Origin: a virus
DNA: 55,840 nt
Reading direction: 5' to 3' (one strand)
IMG/VR virus record: IMGVR_UViG_3300006868_000023
Coordinates: 1-55,840 of that record
Within the stretch, counting starts at the first letter, position 1, and the number at the start of each line of letters is the position of its first letter. The position numbers and the translations under genes are program-made. The notes under the pieces are model-generated. The model was not told the DNA's origin and searched no databases. It saw nothing but the letters and a program-made list of their open reading frames with translations. Shown in pieces: positions 1 to 8,589 of the stretch.

Positions 1-21
1 AGTAACCAAACTGGAGTATAA

Positions 22-519
22 ATGAAAATTTTAACATTAGAAAATGAGGCATATGATTTAGATAGTGTGCCTAACGAAGTAGACGATTTAAGATACTGCG
101 TCTTTGATGCAGGTGATACAGAATTTCAAGACTATTATTGGTTACCATTAATTTTCTTAGAAAGTTTCCATGCTCCGGCAATCTGTTTAAACATTGGAGA
201 ACACACTTTACAAATGCCAATGGATTGGAGCATTGTAACAAGTGATGAGGATTTTGGTGGTCTAGAAGTTATCCCTTTAGCAAGTTTAAACAATAGAGGA
301 TTTGTTACACCTATCTTTAATCCAATGAAGAGTTGGATGCCACAAGCGGCAGAAATACAAATAACAAATGTATTCCAGGACGTTAAATGGTTTTTTCCAA
401 AACTTAAAAACGGACACTTATTAGTTGTACCACTAGAAGACAAACCAGAACCTAAATGTGCAATGTTTGTAAAAGAAACAAATAAAGTAAAAGATATGGA
501 TATAGCAGATATGCTATAG
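22..519 (+). CDS. hypothetical protein, 165 aa
   Basis: Not recognised. The protein is soluble and mildly acidic, with an aromatic-rich N-terminal half and no signal peptide or membrane segment. The ATG follows a GGAG ribosome site at about 12-15. It ends 9 bases before the groES-like gene, which has its own GGAG, so the two are probably co-transcribed. Codon use matches the neighbouring phage genes. No function is proposed. Confidence 0.75.
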   Translation: MKILTLENEAYDLDSVPNEVDDLRYCVFDAGDTEFQDYYWLPLIFLESFHAPAICLNIGEHTLQMPMDWSIVTSDEDFGGLEVIPLASLNNRGFVTPIFNPMKSWMPQAAEIQITNVFQDVKWFFPKLKNGHLLVVPLEDKPEPKCAMFVKETNKVKDMDIADML

Positions 520-528
520 GAGTAAAAT

Positions 529-822
529 ATGAATATAAGACCAATGAATGATCACATAGTAATTATACCGGAAGAAATTGATAATGTTTCTGCAGGTGGA
601 ATTGTTATAGCAACTACTGAGAAAGCAGAGCCGGTAAAAGGCACAGTGATAGCAGTAGGCCCCGGCAAACTTAATAGCAAGGGCGACAGAAAACCTTTAG
701 GTATAGAGGTAGGAGATAAAATTATTTTTGTTAAAGGAACAGGTAATGAGATGGAACTAGAAGGAACAAAATATGTTTTTCTTTTAGCAGAACATATCAT
801 TGCTTTAGAAAAAGGAGAATAA
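529..822 (+). CDS. groES: GroES-like co-chaperonin (Cpn10)
   Basis: This 97-residue protein has the length and order of a bacterial Cpn10: an N-terminal IRPMNDH strand, a mobile loop with SAGGIV (about residues 22-27) that docks on GroEL, a VGPGK turn, and a GDKIIF strand near the C-terminus. It would cap host GroEL, or alter its client range, for folding phage proteins. The same window holds a second, divergent gp31-like co-chaperonin at 12147, so the phage appears to carry two. It is the second gene of a tight operon and overlaps nothing. The family is clear; whether it replaces or supplements host GroES is inference. Confidence 0.92.
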   Translation: MNIRPMNDHIVIIPEEIDNVSAGGIVIATTEKAEPVKGTVIAVGPGKLNSKGDRKPLGIEVGDKIIFVKGTGNEMELEGTKYVFLLAEHIIALEKGE

Positions 823-823
823 T

Positions 824-1522
824 ATGGCAAAATATAGATATAGAATTGAAGCAGGTAACTACGGTGGTGAACTCACTATCGGTGAAGTATCTGCAGACTT
901 TGTAGAGTATTGGAAACATGAGGAACAAGAAGACCTCATTGACCAAGTAACATCATTTGATGAATGGGAAGAATCTGATACTCCAGACGATGCATTAGAA
1001 GATCCTGATGCACCACCAGTATTAGAAAGTTATTGGCACGACATTGATGACTTAGAGCATCAAAACGGTTGCTATACAGACGGCACGTGGACTGTTACAC
1101 CTGTTCCAGCAGACGGTTCTGATGATTGGGCATACGATGATTCGTTTGAAGTTGAACCAACACACATGTACAGTAGAGAATGTTATAGTTCAGATGAGAT
1201 CGATGAAGAGTATGAGGATCAAACTGTACCTGTGTTAGCATTCCACAGTTCAGAGAAAGGTTCATTTGCATGTTGGTTTTTAGATACTGATGAAGAGTTT
1301 GATGCAGAGAAATTGAGATTTGGCAGTTGCGAAAGTGATCTTGCTGATCTTGTTGAAACTGTTTACTACGGTAAAGAAGAACTTGAATCAAACTATGATT
1401 ACAACGACACAACAGGCAAGGCATACTATGCTCGTGTTGGTTACGTCAATAGAAAGTGGCATGACCAATTGAGTTATTACACTGTTGAGCAATTAGAAGA
1501 AGATGGATACTTTGACGAGTGA
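824..1522 (+). CDS. highly acidic hypothetical protein, 232 aa
   Basis: Unknown function. The protein is strongly acidic, with dense Asp/Glu from about residue 30 to 160, many Tyr/Trp, and no signal peptide or membrane segment. It begins one base after the groES stop with GGAG upstream and overlaps the next gene by 4 bases, so translation is probably coupled. Acidic phage proteins of this kind are sometimes DNA mimics, but nothing here proves that. It could equally be a structural or regulatory protein. Confidence 0.75.
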   Translation: MAKYRYRIEAGNYGGELTIGEVSADFVEYWKHEEQEDLIDQVTSFDEWEESDTPDDALEDPDAPPVLESYWHDIDDLEHQNGCYTDGTWTVTPVPADGSDDWAYDDSFEVEPTHMYSRECYSSDEIDEEYEDQTVPVLAFHSSEKGSFACWFLDTDEEFDAEKLRFGSCESDLADLVETVYYGKEELESNYDYNDTTGKAYYARVGYVNRKWHDQLSYYTVEQLEEDGYFDE

Positions 1523-1788
1523 CGTCAATGTACGGCCATCCGGCTTACACCAGGTACCCACATTTGAAACCAGGACCAACAGATGCCAAGTATACCAAGT
1601 GGAAAAAGAAATTTGCTTGGCGACCCATTAAAACTCTAGGTGGCGAAACAGTATGGCTTAAATACGTATACAAGAGACACAGGATAGTAGAGTGGACGCC
1701 ACCACAGTTTCCACCAAAGGCATTTGACACTATTCAATACGAAACCATAGAAAACATAATAGAACGCAAATTAACAGGTAAAGATTGA
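1519..1788 (+). CDS. hypothetical basic protein, 89 aa
   Basis: Unrecognised small protein rich in Lys, Trp, Tyr and Pro. The motif KYTKWKKKFAW lies near residues 25-35. Its ATG overlaps the stop of the acidic protein by four bases (ATGA) and its stop overlaps the next start, so it sits inside a translationally coupled run. Charge is opposite to the preceding acidic protein; whether the two interact is only speculation. Confidence 0.65.
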   Translation: MTSMYGHPAYTRYPHLKPGPTDAKYTKWKKKFAWRPIKTLGGETVWLKYVYKRHRIVEWTPPQFPPKAFDTIQYETIENIIERKLTGKD

Positions 1789-2819
1789 TGCTTAGTAAAG
1801 CACAAAAAGTTTTAGACACAATACAAGTAAATCACAACAAAGACAAATTAAAACTGTGTATATATGGAGACAGTTTTGCTGATCCAACAAACACAGAAAT
1901 GTGCGATCCAGACCACATAGGGCACGAACCATGGCCTTCATTAGTAGCAGAATATTTCTTATCCCTAAGCGGAGAAATACTTAGTGAACAAGGTCATGAA
2001 GATTTACTGAGGGGCCACTTACATAAAGGTCCTGTTGAAATCAAAGGTCGTGGCGGCACAAACTTATGGTGGTCATTGAAAAATCTTGTCAGTGATATTA
2101 ATGCTTCTAAATCAATTGAAAATGTTGTTTTTGTCCACACAAATCCTCAAAGAATTCTTTCTCTGTTAGAACCTGATGAAACCAAGGCTTTTCTTAGTCC
2201 AGATTTTTCAGCACTGGAAGAAGAATTAAGTGACGCCAAACAAGATTCAGACGAACTACAACAGTTTGTAAATTTATATTACAAGTACAGTCACGATGAA
2301 CTACTTAATGATATGTTTGGACAAATGGTGTTTGATACTGTACAAGACTTGGCTAGAAAACATAAATTCAAATTGATAAACATTATGCCATTTAGAAATT
2401 CTGGAGGTACTATACCAGGTCTACCAGATGTACCTATAGTGGATGTTTCTGAGAGAGCAGGTCCTGTGATATCAGGTTTGCAAAATGTATGTTTTGCAGA
2501 ATCAGGTTCTCCAAGTAGATATCTACATAGAAATGATTTCCATGACACGTGGCAGGGCTCTTATAAAGATGCTAGAAATCCTAATTGGGCTAGTGAAGAT
2601 GCAAACAGAGATCTTCGTTTGTGCCATATGAATGTAGATAACAACTGTTTGGTAGCACAAACTATCATAGACATGTTTTCACACTTAAATGAAGTTGATC
2701 CTAAGCATGGTGGAAGTTTGATTGTAGATTTGTATCATGAGGGTAAATTTATGAGCAGTCCAAAAAAATGGAGTTATTATAACTCAGCAGAATGGAGCAA
2801 TAAGCATTATGCGGATTGA
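1788..2819 (+). CDS. SGNH/GDSL-hydrolase-like protein, 343 aa
   Basis: Starts at the ATG overlapping the previous stop (ATG at 1788; a TTG one codon earlier is less likely). Near residue 28 it has [10 protein letters not shown], matching block I (GDS) of SGNH hydrolases, with the Ser as nucleophile candidate. Later segments contain the GGT/Asn and His blocks expected of the fold (for example RGGTNLWW around residue 86), but the C-terminal DxxH is not canonical. SGNH enzymes remove acyl or acetyl groups from sugars and lipids; the substrate here is unknown. The start of guaC overlaps its last 11 bases. Confidence 0.5.
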   Translation: MLSKAQKVLDTIQVNHNKDKLKLCIYGDSFADPTNTEMCDPDHIGHEPWPSLVAEYFLSLSGEILSEQGHEDLLRGHLHKGPVEIKGRGGTNLWWSLKNLVSDINASKSIENVVFVHTNPQRILSLLEPDETKAFLSPDFSALEEELSDAKQDSDELQQFVNLYYKYSHDELLNDMFGQMVFDTVQDLARKHKFKLINIMPFRNSGGTIPGLPDVPIVDVSERAGPVISGLQNVCFAESGSPSRYLHRNDFHDTWQGSYKDARNPNWASEDANRDLRLCHMNVDNNCLVAQTIIDMFSHLNEVDPKHGGSLIVDLYHEGKFMSSPKKWSYYNSAEWSNKHYAD

Positions 2820-3927
2820 ACGTGATGTAAAATTAGATTACAGTGATGTGCTGTTTAGACCTAAACGTAGCGAAATTGGCAGTCGCAAAGATGTTGATTT
2901 ACATCGAACATACACTTTTAGAAACAGTGGTAAAACATACAGTGGTGTACCTATCATGGCCGCTAACATGGATGGTGTTGGCACATTTGAAATGGCACTA
3001 CCACTTGCAAAAAAAGGTATGTTTACTTGTTTAGCAAAAAGTTATGACCCAGCAGACATTTGGGATTGGCTAAACAACAATCCATACAAAGATGATCTAT
3101 GTAAAACTATTGCTGTAAGCACTGGTATCACAGACTTTGATTTAGAACGTGTAACAAAAACACTTAAATTAAGCAGAAGCATTGACTTTGTTTGCATTGA
3201 TGTAGCAAATGGATATTCGGAAAGGTTCATAGACTTTGTTAAAAAGTTTAGAGAAAATAATCCAAACGTAACAATTATTGCAGGTAATGTTGTAACACCT
3301 GATATCACAGAGGAGTTGATACTAAATGGAGCAGATATCGTTAAAGTTGGTATTGGGCCTGGCAGTGTTTGTACTACTAGGATTAAGACTGGTGTTGGGT
3401 ACCCGCAGTTATCCGCAGTCATTGAGTGTGCTGACGCCGCTCACGGTCTTGGTGGACACATCATTGCTGATGGCGGTTGTAGTAGTCCTGGAGATGTAGC
3501 CAAAGCATTTGGAGCAGGTGCCGATTTTGTAATGCTGGGTGGTATGTTAGCAGGTACAGATGAAGGCGGAGGCAAAGTTACCACTAAATATTATTACACT
3601 GATGAGAAAAATACCGGTGCGGCAAGTGGTAGCAGACAAACCGTAGAAAAAAGTTTTGTAGAATTCTATGGCATGAGTTCTACATCAGCACAGGAGAAAC
3701 ATGGTGGAACAAAAGAGTACAGAGCAAGTGAAGGTAGAGTTGTACGAGTACCTTACAAAGGTCCTATTGAACCCGTTATCGGAGACATACTTGGTGGTCT
3801 CCGCAGTACTTGTACTTATGTTGGTGCAAAGAGTCTAAAAGAATTAAGTAAACGCACAACTTTTGTGCAGGTTAATAACGGAAAGCAGTTTAATACAACT
3901 TACGAACCATTTACTGTAGGTGAATAA
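2809..3927 (+). CDS. guaC: GMP reductase (IMPDH/GMPR family)
   Basis: A 372-residue TIM-barrel enzyme converting GMP to IMP and ammonia with NADPH. The catalytic loop [13 protein letters not shown] is intact with the nucleophilic Cys near residue 188, followed by KTGVGYPQ, which is typical of GMP reductase. IADGG and [11 protein letters not shown], which bind the phosphate, follow. There are no CBS domains and length is near that of GuaC rather than IMPDH (about 490). It sits directly before nadE, suggesting a purine and NAD salvage block. A TATAAATA-like box follows its stop codon. Confidence 0.88.
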   Translation: MRIERDVKLDYSDVLFRPKRSEIGSRKDVDLHRTYTFRNSGKTYSGVPIMAANMDGVGTFEMALPLAKKGMFTCLAKSYDPADIWDWLNNNPYKDDLCKTIAVSTGITDFDLERVTKTLKLSRSIDFVCIDVANGYSERFIDFVKKFRENNPNVTIIAGNVVTPDITEELILNGADIVKVGIGPGSVCTTRIKTGVGYPQLSAVIECADAAHGLGGHIIADGGCSSPGDVAKAFGAGADFVMLGGMLAGTDEGGGKVTTKYYYTDEKNTGAASGSRQTVEKSFVEFYGMSSTSAQEKHGGTKEYRASEGRVVRVPYKGPIEPVIGDILGGLRSTCTYVGAKSLKELSKRTTFVQVNNGKQFNTTYEPFTVGE

Positions 3928-3930
3928 ATA
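3923..3930 (+). promoter_or_regulatory. late-type promoter box before nadE
   Basis: AATAAATA overlaps the guaC stop region and lies 25 bases before the nadE ATG; a second overlapping match occurs at 3937-3945. It resembles the T4 late promoter TATAAATA with one change. Confidence 0.5.
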
Positions 3931-3955
3931 CTGTTTTAATAAATATAATTAAATT

Positions 3956-4864
3956 ATGAGCATACAAGAAAATATATTAAGGTATAACAGGCAACCTGAA
4001 TTATCACCTTGGTTTCAAGACAAACTTACAGAATTAATTTCTTTCGGAGTCTATCATAACAATATCGCTGAACTCAGCAGATCAATTGTTAGCGAACTTG
4101 CAAAATACAAACTAAAATACAATATTGAAAATGTTGTTATCGGTATCAGCGGTGGTATTGACAGTGCTGTTACTGCCGCACTTTTCAAGAATGCAGGTTG
4201 GACTGTAACAGGCGTATTGATGCCTATACACCAAAACCCGGAAGAAACTGCCAGAGGAAAAGAACTTTGTGAAGCATTAGGTATCAATCATTTAGAAAAA
4301 GATCTCACAGAAATTTTTGATTATGTAAGCAATAATATTTACAACTTTGGAGAAGACGACAAGATTAGACTAGGTAATATCAGGGCAAGACTGAGAATGA
4401 TTACCCTATATGATTTAGCAAGTGCTAAAGGTGGCCTTGTAGCCAGCACAGATAACTTTAGTGAACTTGCCGCAGGTTTTTGGACATTGCATGGTGACGT
4501 TGGTGACGTCTCACCTATCCAAGCAATGACAAAAAGTTGGGAGATTCCTGCATTAGCAGAATATCTCAATGTACCACAATCAATTGTGGAGGCGGTGCCT
4601 ACAGACGGTTTAGGTATTGCCAATGGTGACGAAGACCAATTTGGTTTCAGTTACTTGGAGTTCGATATTGCACTGTTCACTCTTATGAGAGGCGGTGTTA
4701 ATATGGAAAAACTAAATGAGCAAGATAAAGCGATTGTTCAGGCTGTCGCTGACAGAGTGAGGAGTACTACTTACAAACGAGCAAATCCTTTCAATCTTGT
4801 ACACCCGTTCGATGGTTCACGTTATGAGGACCTAGAACAATTAGATATATATCTTAGGAGTTAA
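3956..4864 (+). CDS. nadE: NH3-dependent NAD+ synthetase
   Basis: A 302-residue N-type ATP pyrophosphatase that amidates nicotinic acid adenine dinucleotide to NAD+. The P-loop SGGIDS is at about residues 65-70, LGNIRARLRM (NaAD/ATP contact) in the middle, and STDNFSELAAGFWTLHGDVGD matches the NadE signature region. Length fits the short, ammonia-using form without a glutaminase domain. It follows guaC after 28 bases and a late-type box. Ammonia dependence links it to nitrogen status, as does the glutamine riboswitch at 37.9 kb. QueC was considered because it shares the fold, but the NadE motifs and the absence of QueC cysteines argue against it. Confidence 0.85.
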   Translation: MSIQENILRYNRQPELSPWFQDKLTELISFGVYHNNIAELSRSIVSELAKYKLKYNIENVVIGISGGIDSAVTAALFKNAGWTVTGVLMPIHQNPEETARGKELCEALGINHLEKDLTEIFDYVSNNIYNFGEDDKIRLGNIRARLRMITLYDLASAKGGLVASTDNFSELAAGFWTLHGDVGDVSPIQAMTKSWEIPALAEYLNVPQSIVEAVPTDGLGIANGDEDQFGFSYLEFDIALFTLMRGGVNMEKLNEQDKAIVQAVADRVRSTTYKRANPFNLVHPFDGSRYEDLEQLDIYLRS

Positions 4865-4867
4865 ATT

Positions 4868-5179
4868 ATGGAAATTGTATTCATTATTGGTCTCTTAGTA
4901 TTGGGTGGCGTTGTTTGGTACTTTAATAAAGACAAAGGTCTTGACGTTAACAATGACGGCAAGGTTGATGTTAAAGATATTAAAGAAGCAGTTGACAATG
5001 CTAAAGCAGGTGTTAAAGAAGAAATTAAAAAACTTCCTTCACTTGCTAAATTAAAAGCACAAACCAAAGCACAACTCGAAGAGTTAGGCAGAGAGTTTGG
5101 TGTTGAACTCGATAAGAGAAAAAACAAAGATACAATGATTGCCGATCTTAAAAAAGGCATCAAATCTCAGAAGAAGTAA
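4868..5179 (+). CDS. membrane-anchored protein with EF-hand-like loop and SAP/HeH-like tail, 103 aa
   Basis: Residues 2-18 form one hydrophobic segment. A calcium-loop motif DVNNDGKVD lies near 26-34. The C-terminal part (LEELGREFGVELDKRKNKDTMI) looks like the small helix-extended-helix/SAP fold that phages use to bind nucleic acid or proteins. The gene starts 3 bases after nadE with GGAG at its end, and is followed by a strong terminator. Function unknown. Confidence 0.7.
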   Translation: MEIVFIIGLLVLGGVVWYFNKDKGLDVNNDGKVDVKDIKEAVDNAKAGVKEEIKKLPSLAKLKAQTKAQLEELGREFGVELDKRKNKDTMIADLKKGIKSQKK

Positions 5180-5202
5180 ATTCTTTTGTTTGCAAACATA
5201 AG

Positions 5203-5232
5203 AAGCCAGCCTATGTGCTGGCTTTTTATTTT
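5203..5232 (+). terminator. rho-independent terminator after the guaC-nadE block
   Basis: An 8-bp stem AAGCCAGC/GCTGGCTT with a 6-base loop is followed by a T-rich run (TTTATTTT). Confidence 0.9.
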
Positions 5233-5236
5233 CTAA

Positions 5237-5244
5237 TATAAGTA
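5237..5244 (+). promoter_or_regulatory. late-type box with predicted +1 at a GTG start
   Basis: TATAAGTA ends exactly 5 bases before the GTG start codon at 5250. With T4 late spacing (box -13 to -6) the first base of GTG would be +1. Confidence 0.55.
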
Positions 5245-5249
5245 TACGT

Positions 5250-6716
5250 GTGAAAGTATTAATACTCAGTGAAAACACTGTAGGCGAAGGCCTGTATGTA
5301 AGTAACACTTATAGAAATATAGGTGCCACAGATGTTGCAAGACGTCTCGATCAACGTGGCATAGAAAACACAATTATCGATTGGTTCAGTAGATGGCCAC
5401 ATGATACACTGCTAGAATGTATAATATCTTACCTTAAGGATTCTAAAGACCCAATTATTGCAATTAGTACGCCATTTAGTAACAACGTTACATATGAAAT
5501 TGAGGACGTTTTATTGCAAGTTAAGCAAGAATTACCATATGTCAAAACCATACTAGGTGGTAATAGATTCTTTGAAAAAGGACTCTCAAATGTTGTAGAT
5601 TACTTTTTTATTGGACGCAGTATGGAGATATTTGAAACGTGGTTAGATGGTGGTGACATGATAAAGTATGCTACCAAATACCCTAATGTATTCTTAAATC
5701 GCAATGTAGATGTAAACATAGAAAAGCCTGTGATAGGCTATTTCAGAGACAGTGACTTTATTACCAGTAAAGATATTGTGGGTTTTGAAATAGGATTAGG
5801 CTGTAAGTTTAATTGCAGTTTTTGCAGTTTTGATTTACGCAATACCAAAAATCCATTATTGCAAGAATCAAAATACATTGCACAGTTTATGGAACACATG
5901 AACAAAAAATATGGCACAGAACATTTTTATCTTGCTGACGATACGTGTAATGAAGACACAAAAAAATTACAAATACTACTAGATGCACAAAATGCTGTTG
6001 ACTTTGATCCAAAGATGGCAGGCTTTTTTAGAGTTGAGTTGTTTGGTATGCAAGAGCAACAAGAACTATGGGAACAATTAAAGATATCGGGCGTGAGTTT
6101 TGGCATAGAAACACTAGAAAGTTCTAGTTCTAAGTTTGCAAACAAAAGTGGCAACACTGAGAAAACTGTAGACATACTGAAAAAATTAAAAAAACTGTCA
6201 CCTAACACACTGATCACCAGTGGCATTATTGTTGGCTTGCAAGGCGAAACCGAAGCCACCTTTCAAACCAACATTAGAAGAATTGTAGATGAAAAGTTAT
6301 TAGACGGTATGTTCCTCAGCATACTGCAACTAGATAAACCCAACAGCGATGTATATGATGACAACTATATTAGTGCATTGAGTGCTAATCCTGAGAAGTA
6401 TGGTTATGAGATCATAGGTTCAGAAATATACAGAGGCAGTATGGAATTACTGCATTGGAAAAATAATTGGACTGATTTTAACAGTGCATTCAAAATCAGA
6501 GACAGAGCTCAAGCATACATGACAGCACACCATGTTCCTATGATAAGTGCATTCGAGTATCTCAACTTTATGGCACACGGAATAACAACCAATGTACCTG
6601 AGTATCTGGCATCACACAAAATTATTGAAACAAGATCTATCACAGTTGCTACTAAAGTCAGAAGGGACTACATTGATAAAAAAACTGAATGGTTCAAAAA
6701 TTACCATAAAACTTAA
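5250..6716 (+). CDS. B12-binding-like radical SAM protein, 488 aa
   Basis: The radical SAM cluster motif C-x3-C-x2-C is present in GLGCKFNCSFCSFDLR (about residues 189-198). The N-terminal 160 residues look like the Rossmann-type domain seen before B12-dependent radical SAM enzymes, including ILGGNRFFEKG. It starts with GTG directly downstream of a late box, with no ribosome site. A paralogue at 16664 shares layout and motif. The substrate cannot be read from sequence; methylthiolation, methylation or peptide modification are all possible. It sits between a terminator and a long noncoding leader, so it may be a monocistronic unit. Confidence 0.8.
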   Translation: MKVLILSENTVGEGLYVSNTYRNIGATDVARRLDQRGIENTIIDWFSRWPHDTLLECIISYLKDSKDPIIAISTPFSNNVTYEIEDVLLQVKQELPYVKTILGGNRFFEKGLSNVVDYFFIGRSMEIFETWLDGGDMIKYATKYPNVFLNRNVDVNIEKPVIGYFRDSDFITSKDIVGFEIGLGCKFNCSFCSFDLRNTKNPLLQESKYIAQFMEHMNKKYGTEHFYLADDTCNEDTKKLQILLDAQNAVDFDPKMAGFFRVELFGMQEQQELWEQLKISGVSFGIETLESSSSKFANKSGNTEKTVDILKKLKKLSPNTLITSGIIVGLQGETEATFQTNIRRIVDEKLLDGMFLSILQLDKPNSDVYDDNYISALSANPEKYGYEIIGSEIYRGSMELLHWKNNWTDFNSAFKIRDRAQAYMTAHHVPMISAFEYLNFMAHGITTNVPEYLASHKIIETRSITVATKVRRDYIDKKTEWFKNYHKT

Positions 6717-6733
6717 CTGATGTTTTAACTATT

Positions 6734-6741
6734 GATAAATA
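6734..6741 (+). promoter_or_regulatory. late-type promoter box GATAAATA
   Basis: GATAAATA lies 17 bases after the radical SAM stop and about 185 bases before the next ORF, so it would transcribe the noncoding leader 6747-6926. Confidence 0.6.
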
Positions 6742-6746
6742 TCCAT

Positions 6747-6926
6747 TGGAAGGTAGGGCACTTCCCTTCCACAACAATGTAAATGCTGATGCTTCGGGCC
6801 CTTGAGCCTACACTATGTATGTGTATGAAGGTCAACAAAAGTTAAGGAACTTTTTTTACACTGAGCTGTGCTCGTAAGAGGCAGTGAACGAAGTTGCTAA
6901 ATTTAATTTAGGACTGGAGAATACAC
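6747..6926 (+). other. noncoding, potentially structured leader
   Basis: No convincing ORF. Short hairpins are visible: GGAAGG/CCTTCC at the 5' end, TACAC/GTGTA near 6810-6830, and AAAGTT/AACTTT followed by Ts (6838-6857), which looks like a weak terminator or attenuator. CACTG/CAGTG follows. The whole stretch lies directly downstream of a late-type box and ends at a good ribosome site for the 53-aa ORF. It may be a regulatory leader or small RNA; no known family is recognised. Confidence 0.45.
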
Positions 6927-7088
6927 ATGACGACCTTAACCAAGGTTGCTTCATCACTCTTCGACTCTGTGAACACTATTAAAGAACGCATCTGCAACGA
7001 TGGACAATTTTGTGACGACCTTGCAATGGCTTTTCTTTCTGCTGTAACAGTGTGGATGATGGTGGTGGCAATGCAACCGCTAATCTAA
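6927..7088 (+). CDS. small protein with hydrophobic C-terminus, 53 aa
   Basis: Starts with ATG after GGACTGGAG. The N-terminal 30 residues are polar and include two Cys; residues 33-53 (AMAFLSAVTVWMMVVAMQPL) form a plausible membrane segment. It is preceded by a structured leader and followed by a hairpin at 7096. It could be a small membrane toxin, holin-like or superinfection protein, but nothing decides between these. Confidence 0.5.
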   Translation: MTTLTKVASSLFDSVNTIKERICNDGQFCDDLAMAFLSAVTVWMMVVAMQPLI

Positions 7089-7095
7089 AAGACAC

Positions 7096-7119
7096 TGAGG
7101 CTCACATTAGTGGGCCTCA
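7096..7119 (+). terminator. hairpin after the small ORF
   Basis: A 10-bp stem TGAGGC-T-CAC/GTG-G-GCCTCA (one T-G wobble) with an ATTA loop. It lacks a clear T-run, so it may be a weak terminator or an RNA-processing or stability hairpin. Confidence 0.5.
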
Positions 7120-7132
7120 TCCTTATGTAGGA

Positions 7133-7140
7133 TATAAATA
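7133..7140 (+). promoter_or_regulatory. perfect TATAAATA late box with predicted +1 at an ATG
   Basis: TATAAATA is followed by exactly 5 bases and the ATG at 7146, placing the predicted +1 on the start codon. Confidence 0.65.
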
Positions 7141-7145
7141 TCAGT

Positions 7146-7538
7146 ATGTCAGACTTACAAGAATACACAAAACAAGCAATGCCAATTACTAATCCTACTG
7201 AATACGTAGAATGGCTCAATTCAATTGCTCCTGATACAAGAGTATTATCAGAAGAAAGAGTTGATACTGCATTTGTAGCAGGGTGCAGTGCGCCTGTATG
7301 GATAGCAGGTAACTTAAATGCTGACAGGAAATTGGAATTTACATTTGCCTGTGACAGTAGATTTGTGAGAGGCCTAGGTAAGATACTTACTGATGTCTAT
7401 AGCAATAAAACCAAAGAAGAAGTCTTACAAATAAAGTTTAGAGATTTTGAACACGTAACAAAATTTTTATTATTTGAAAGAAAAAGATCATTTCAAAAAT
7501 TTATTAATAAGATTTACAGTATTGCATTAAGTTCTTGA
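7146..7538 (+). CDS. hypothetical protein, 130 aa, probably leaderless
   Basis: Unrecognised soluble protein with no signal or membrane segment. There is no ribosome site; instead a perfect TATAAATA lies 5 bases before the ATG, predicting an mRNA beginning at the start codon. A later Met near residue 15 is the alternative start. A sigma70-type promoter for clpP begins near its stop codon. Confidence 0.7.
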   Translation: MSDLQEYTKQAMPITNPTEYVEWLNSIAPDTRVLSEERVDTAFVAGCSAPVWIAGNLNADRKLEFTFACDSRFVRGLGKILTDVYSNKTKEEVLQIKFRDFEHVTKFLLFERKRSFQKFINKIYSIALSS

Positions 7539-7563
7539 CATAATTAATAAACTGTTATACAAT
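7535..7563 (+). promoter_or_regulatory. sigma70-type promoter of clpP
   Basis: TTGACA (7535-7540), 17-bp spacer, TACAAT (7558-7563). It leaves a leader of about 20 bases with AGG before the clpP ATG. Confidence 0.75.
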
Positions 7564-7589
7564 TAACATTTAACACACAGGTAATATAA

Positions 7590-8177
7590 ATGAATTTTGT
7601 TCCATACGTAATCGAAAAAACATCGGCAGGCGAACGTAGTTATGATATCTACAGTCGTCTATTAAAAGAAAGAATTGTTTTCTTAAATGGAGAAGTTAAT
7701 GACGCAGTGTCAAATAGCATTTGTGCTCAGTTACTTTTCCTAGAAGCAGATGACCCTGATACTGATATTAACTTTTATATCAACTCACCAGGAGGTGTTG
7801 TAACAGCAGGCATGGCCATGTACGACACAATGCAATACATCAAGCCAGAAGTATCAACTATTGTAATGGGACAAGCGGCCAGCATGGGTTCATTTCTTGC
7901 TAACGCAGGTGCACCAGGTAAACGTTTTATGTTGCCAGGAGCAAGACACATGATTCATCAACCACTAGGTGGTGCTCAAGGACAAGCCAGCGACATCCAA
8001 ATTCGTGCAAATGAAATTATGCGTATTAAACGTGAGCTCACAGAAGCATACGTTAAACACAATACCAAGGGAAAAACATACGAAGAGTTCGAATCAGCAA
8101 TGGATCGTGATAACTTTATGAATGCTCAAGAGGCATTAGACTTTGGCTTAGTTGACGAAATTATCACAAGTCGTTGA
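7590..8177 (+). CDS. clpP: ATP-dependent Clp protease proteolytic subunit
   Basis: A 195-residue serine protease that forms tetradecameric chambers fed by AAA+ unfoldases. The full triad is visible: Ser in GQAASMGS (about residue 98), His in MIHQP (about 123) and Asp in the MDRDNF segment (about 174). [17 protein letters not shown] matches the conserved substrate-groove region. The pro-peptide is short. It has its own early promoter, separate from clpA at 24571. A Clp unfoldase with a ClpP-docking loop in the same phage suggests a dedicated protease, although mixing with host ClpP or host ClpX/A is equally possible. Confidence 0.93.
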   Translation: MNFVPYVIEKTSAGERSYDIYSRLLKERIVFLNGEVNDAVSNSICAQLLFLEADDPDTDINFYINSPGGVVTAGMAMYDTMQYIKPEVSTIVMGQAASMGSFLANAGAPGKRFMLPGARHMIHQPLGGAQGQASDIQIRANEIMRIKRELTEAYVKHNTKGKTYEEFESAMDRDNFMNAQEALDFGLVDEIITSR

Positions 8178-8210
8178 TATCACATACTACTTAAACAATG
8201 CATTTATTTG

Positions 8211-8218
8211 GTTAAATA
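8211..8218 (+). promoter_or_regulatory. late-like box with predicted +1 at an ATG
   Basis: GTTAAATA is followed by GTAGT and the ATG at 8224. The same TAAATAGTAGTATG string occurs on the minus strand at 39197-39182. Confidence 0.5.
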
Positions 8219-8223
8219 GTAGT

Positions 8224-8589
8224 ATGGAAGTGAAAACATTTAACCCAAAGCAAGATCTTGTAACCTTAACAGAAAGTGCCCAGCGACATTTTCTTATTCA
8301 AACTGAAGAAGCAGATGCTATAGGTATTAAGTTAAGTTTAACTGGTGGCGGTTGTGCAGGATTTATGTATGACTGGAAGTTAGTCAAAGACATATCTGAT
8401 ATAAATTTAACTGACTACAGCAAAGAATACACTGGTTGGACATTTTATCTAGATACTTTGAGCAAAGAATATCTAGCAGGTAGTACCATTGAATTGGTTA
8501 CTGGCATTGCTGGACAACACATAGAAATAAAGGCTCCACTTGCGGACAGTGCATGTGGTTGTGGTGAATCAGTAACATTTAAGATATGA
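8224..8589 (+). CDS. A-type iron-sulfur carrier (HesB/IscA/ErpA family)
   Basis: This 121-residue protein has the three ligand cysteines of A-type carriers: Cys in GGGCAGF (about residue 44) and the CGCG pair near 111 and 113. It would bind and pass on an Fe-S cluster or iron. The start is the ATG at 8224, not the upstream TTG inside clpP; no ribosome site precedes it and it follows a late-like box by 5 bases. Clients in this window could be the two radical SAM proteins and the 7Fe ferredoxin. A-type carriers are known from marine myophages. Confidence 0.88.
   Translation: MEVKTFNPKQDLVTLTESAQRHFLIQTEEADAIGIKLSLTGGGCAGFMYDWKLVKDISDINLTDYSKEYTGWTFYLDTLSKEYLAGSTIELVTGIAGQHIEIKAPLADSACGCGESVTFKI

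Noticed and set aside
2809-3927. GuaC as IMP dehydrogenase
   Set aside because: No CBS domains, shorter length, and the catalytic loop and following KTGVGYPQ fit GMP reductase.
3956-4864. NadE as QueC (7-deazaguanine synthesis)
   Set aside because: Shares the SGGxDS fold but has the NadE LGNIRARLRM and DNFSELAAGF regions and no QueC zinc cysteines.
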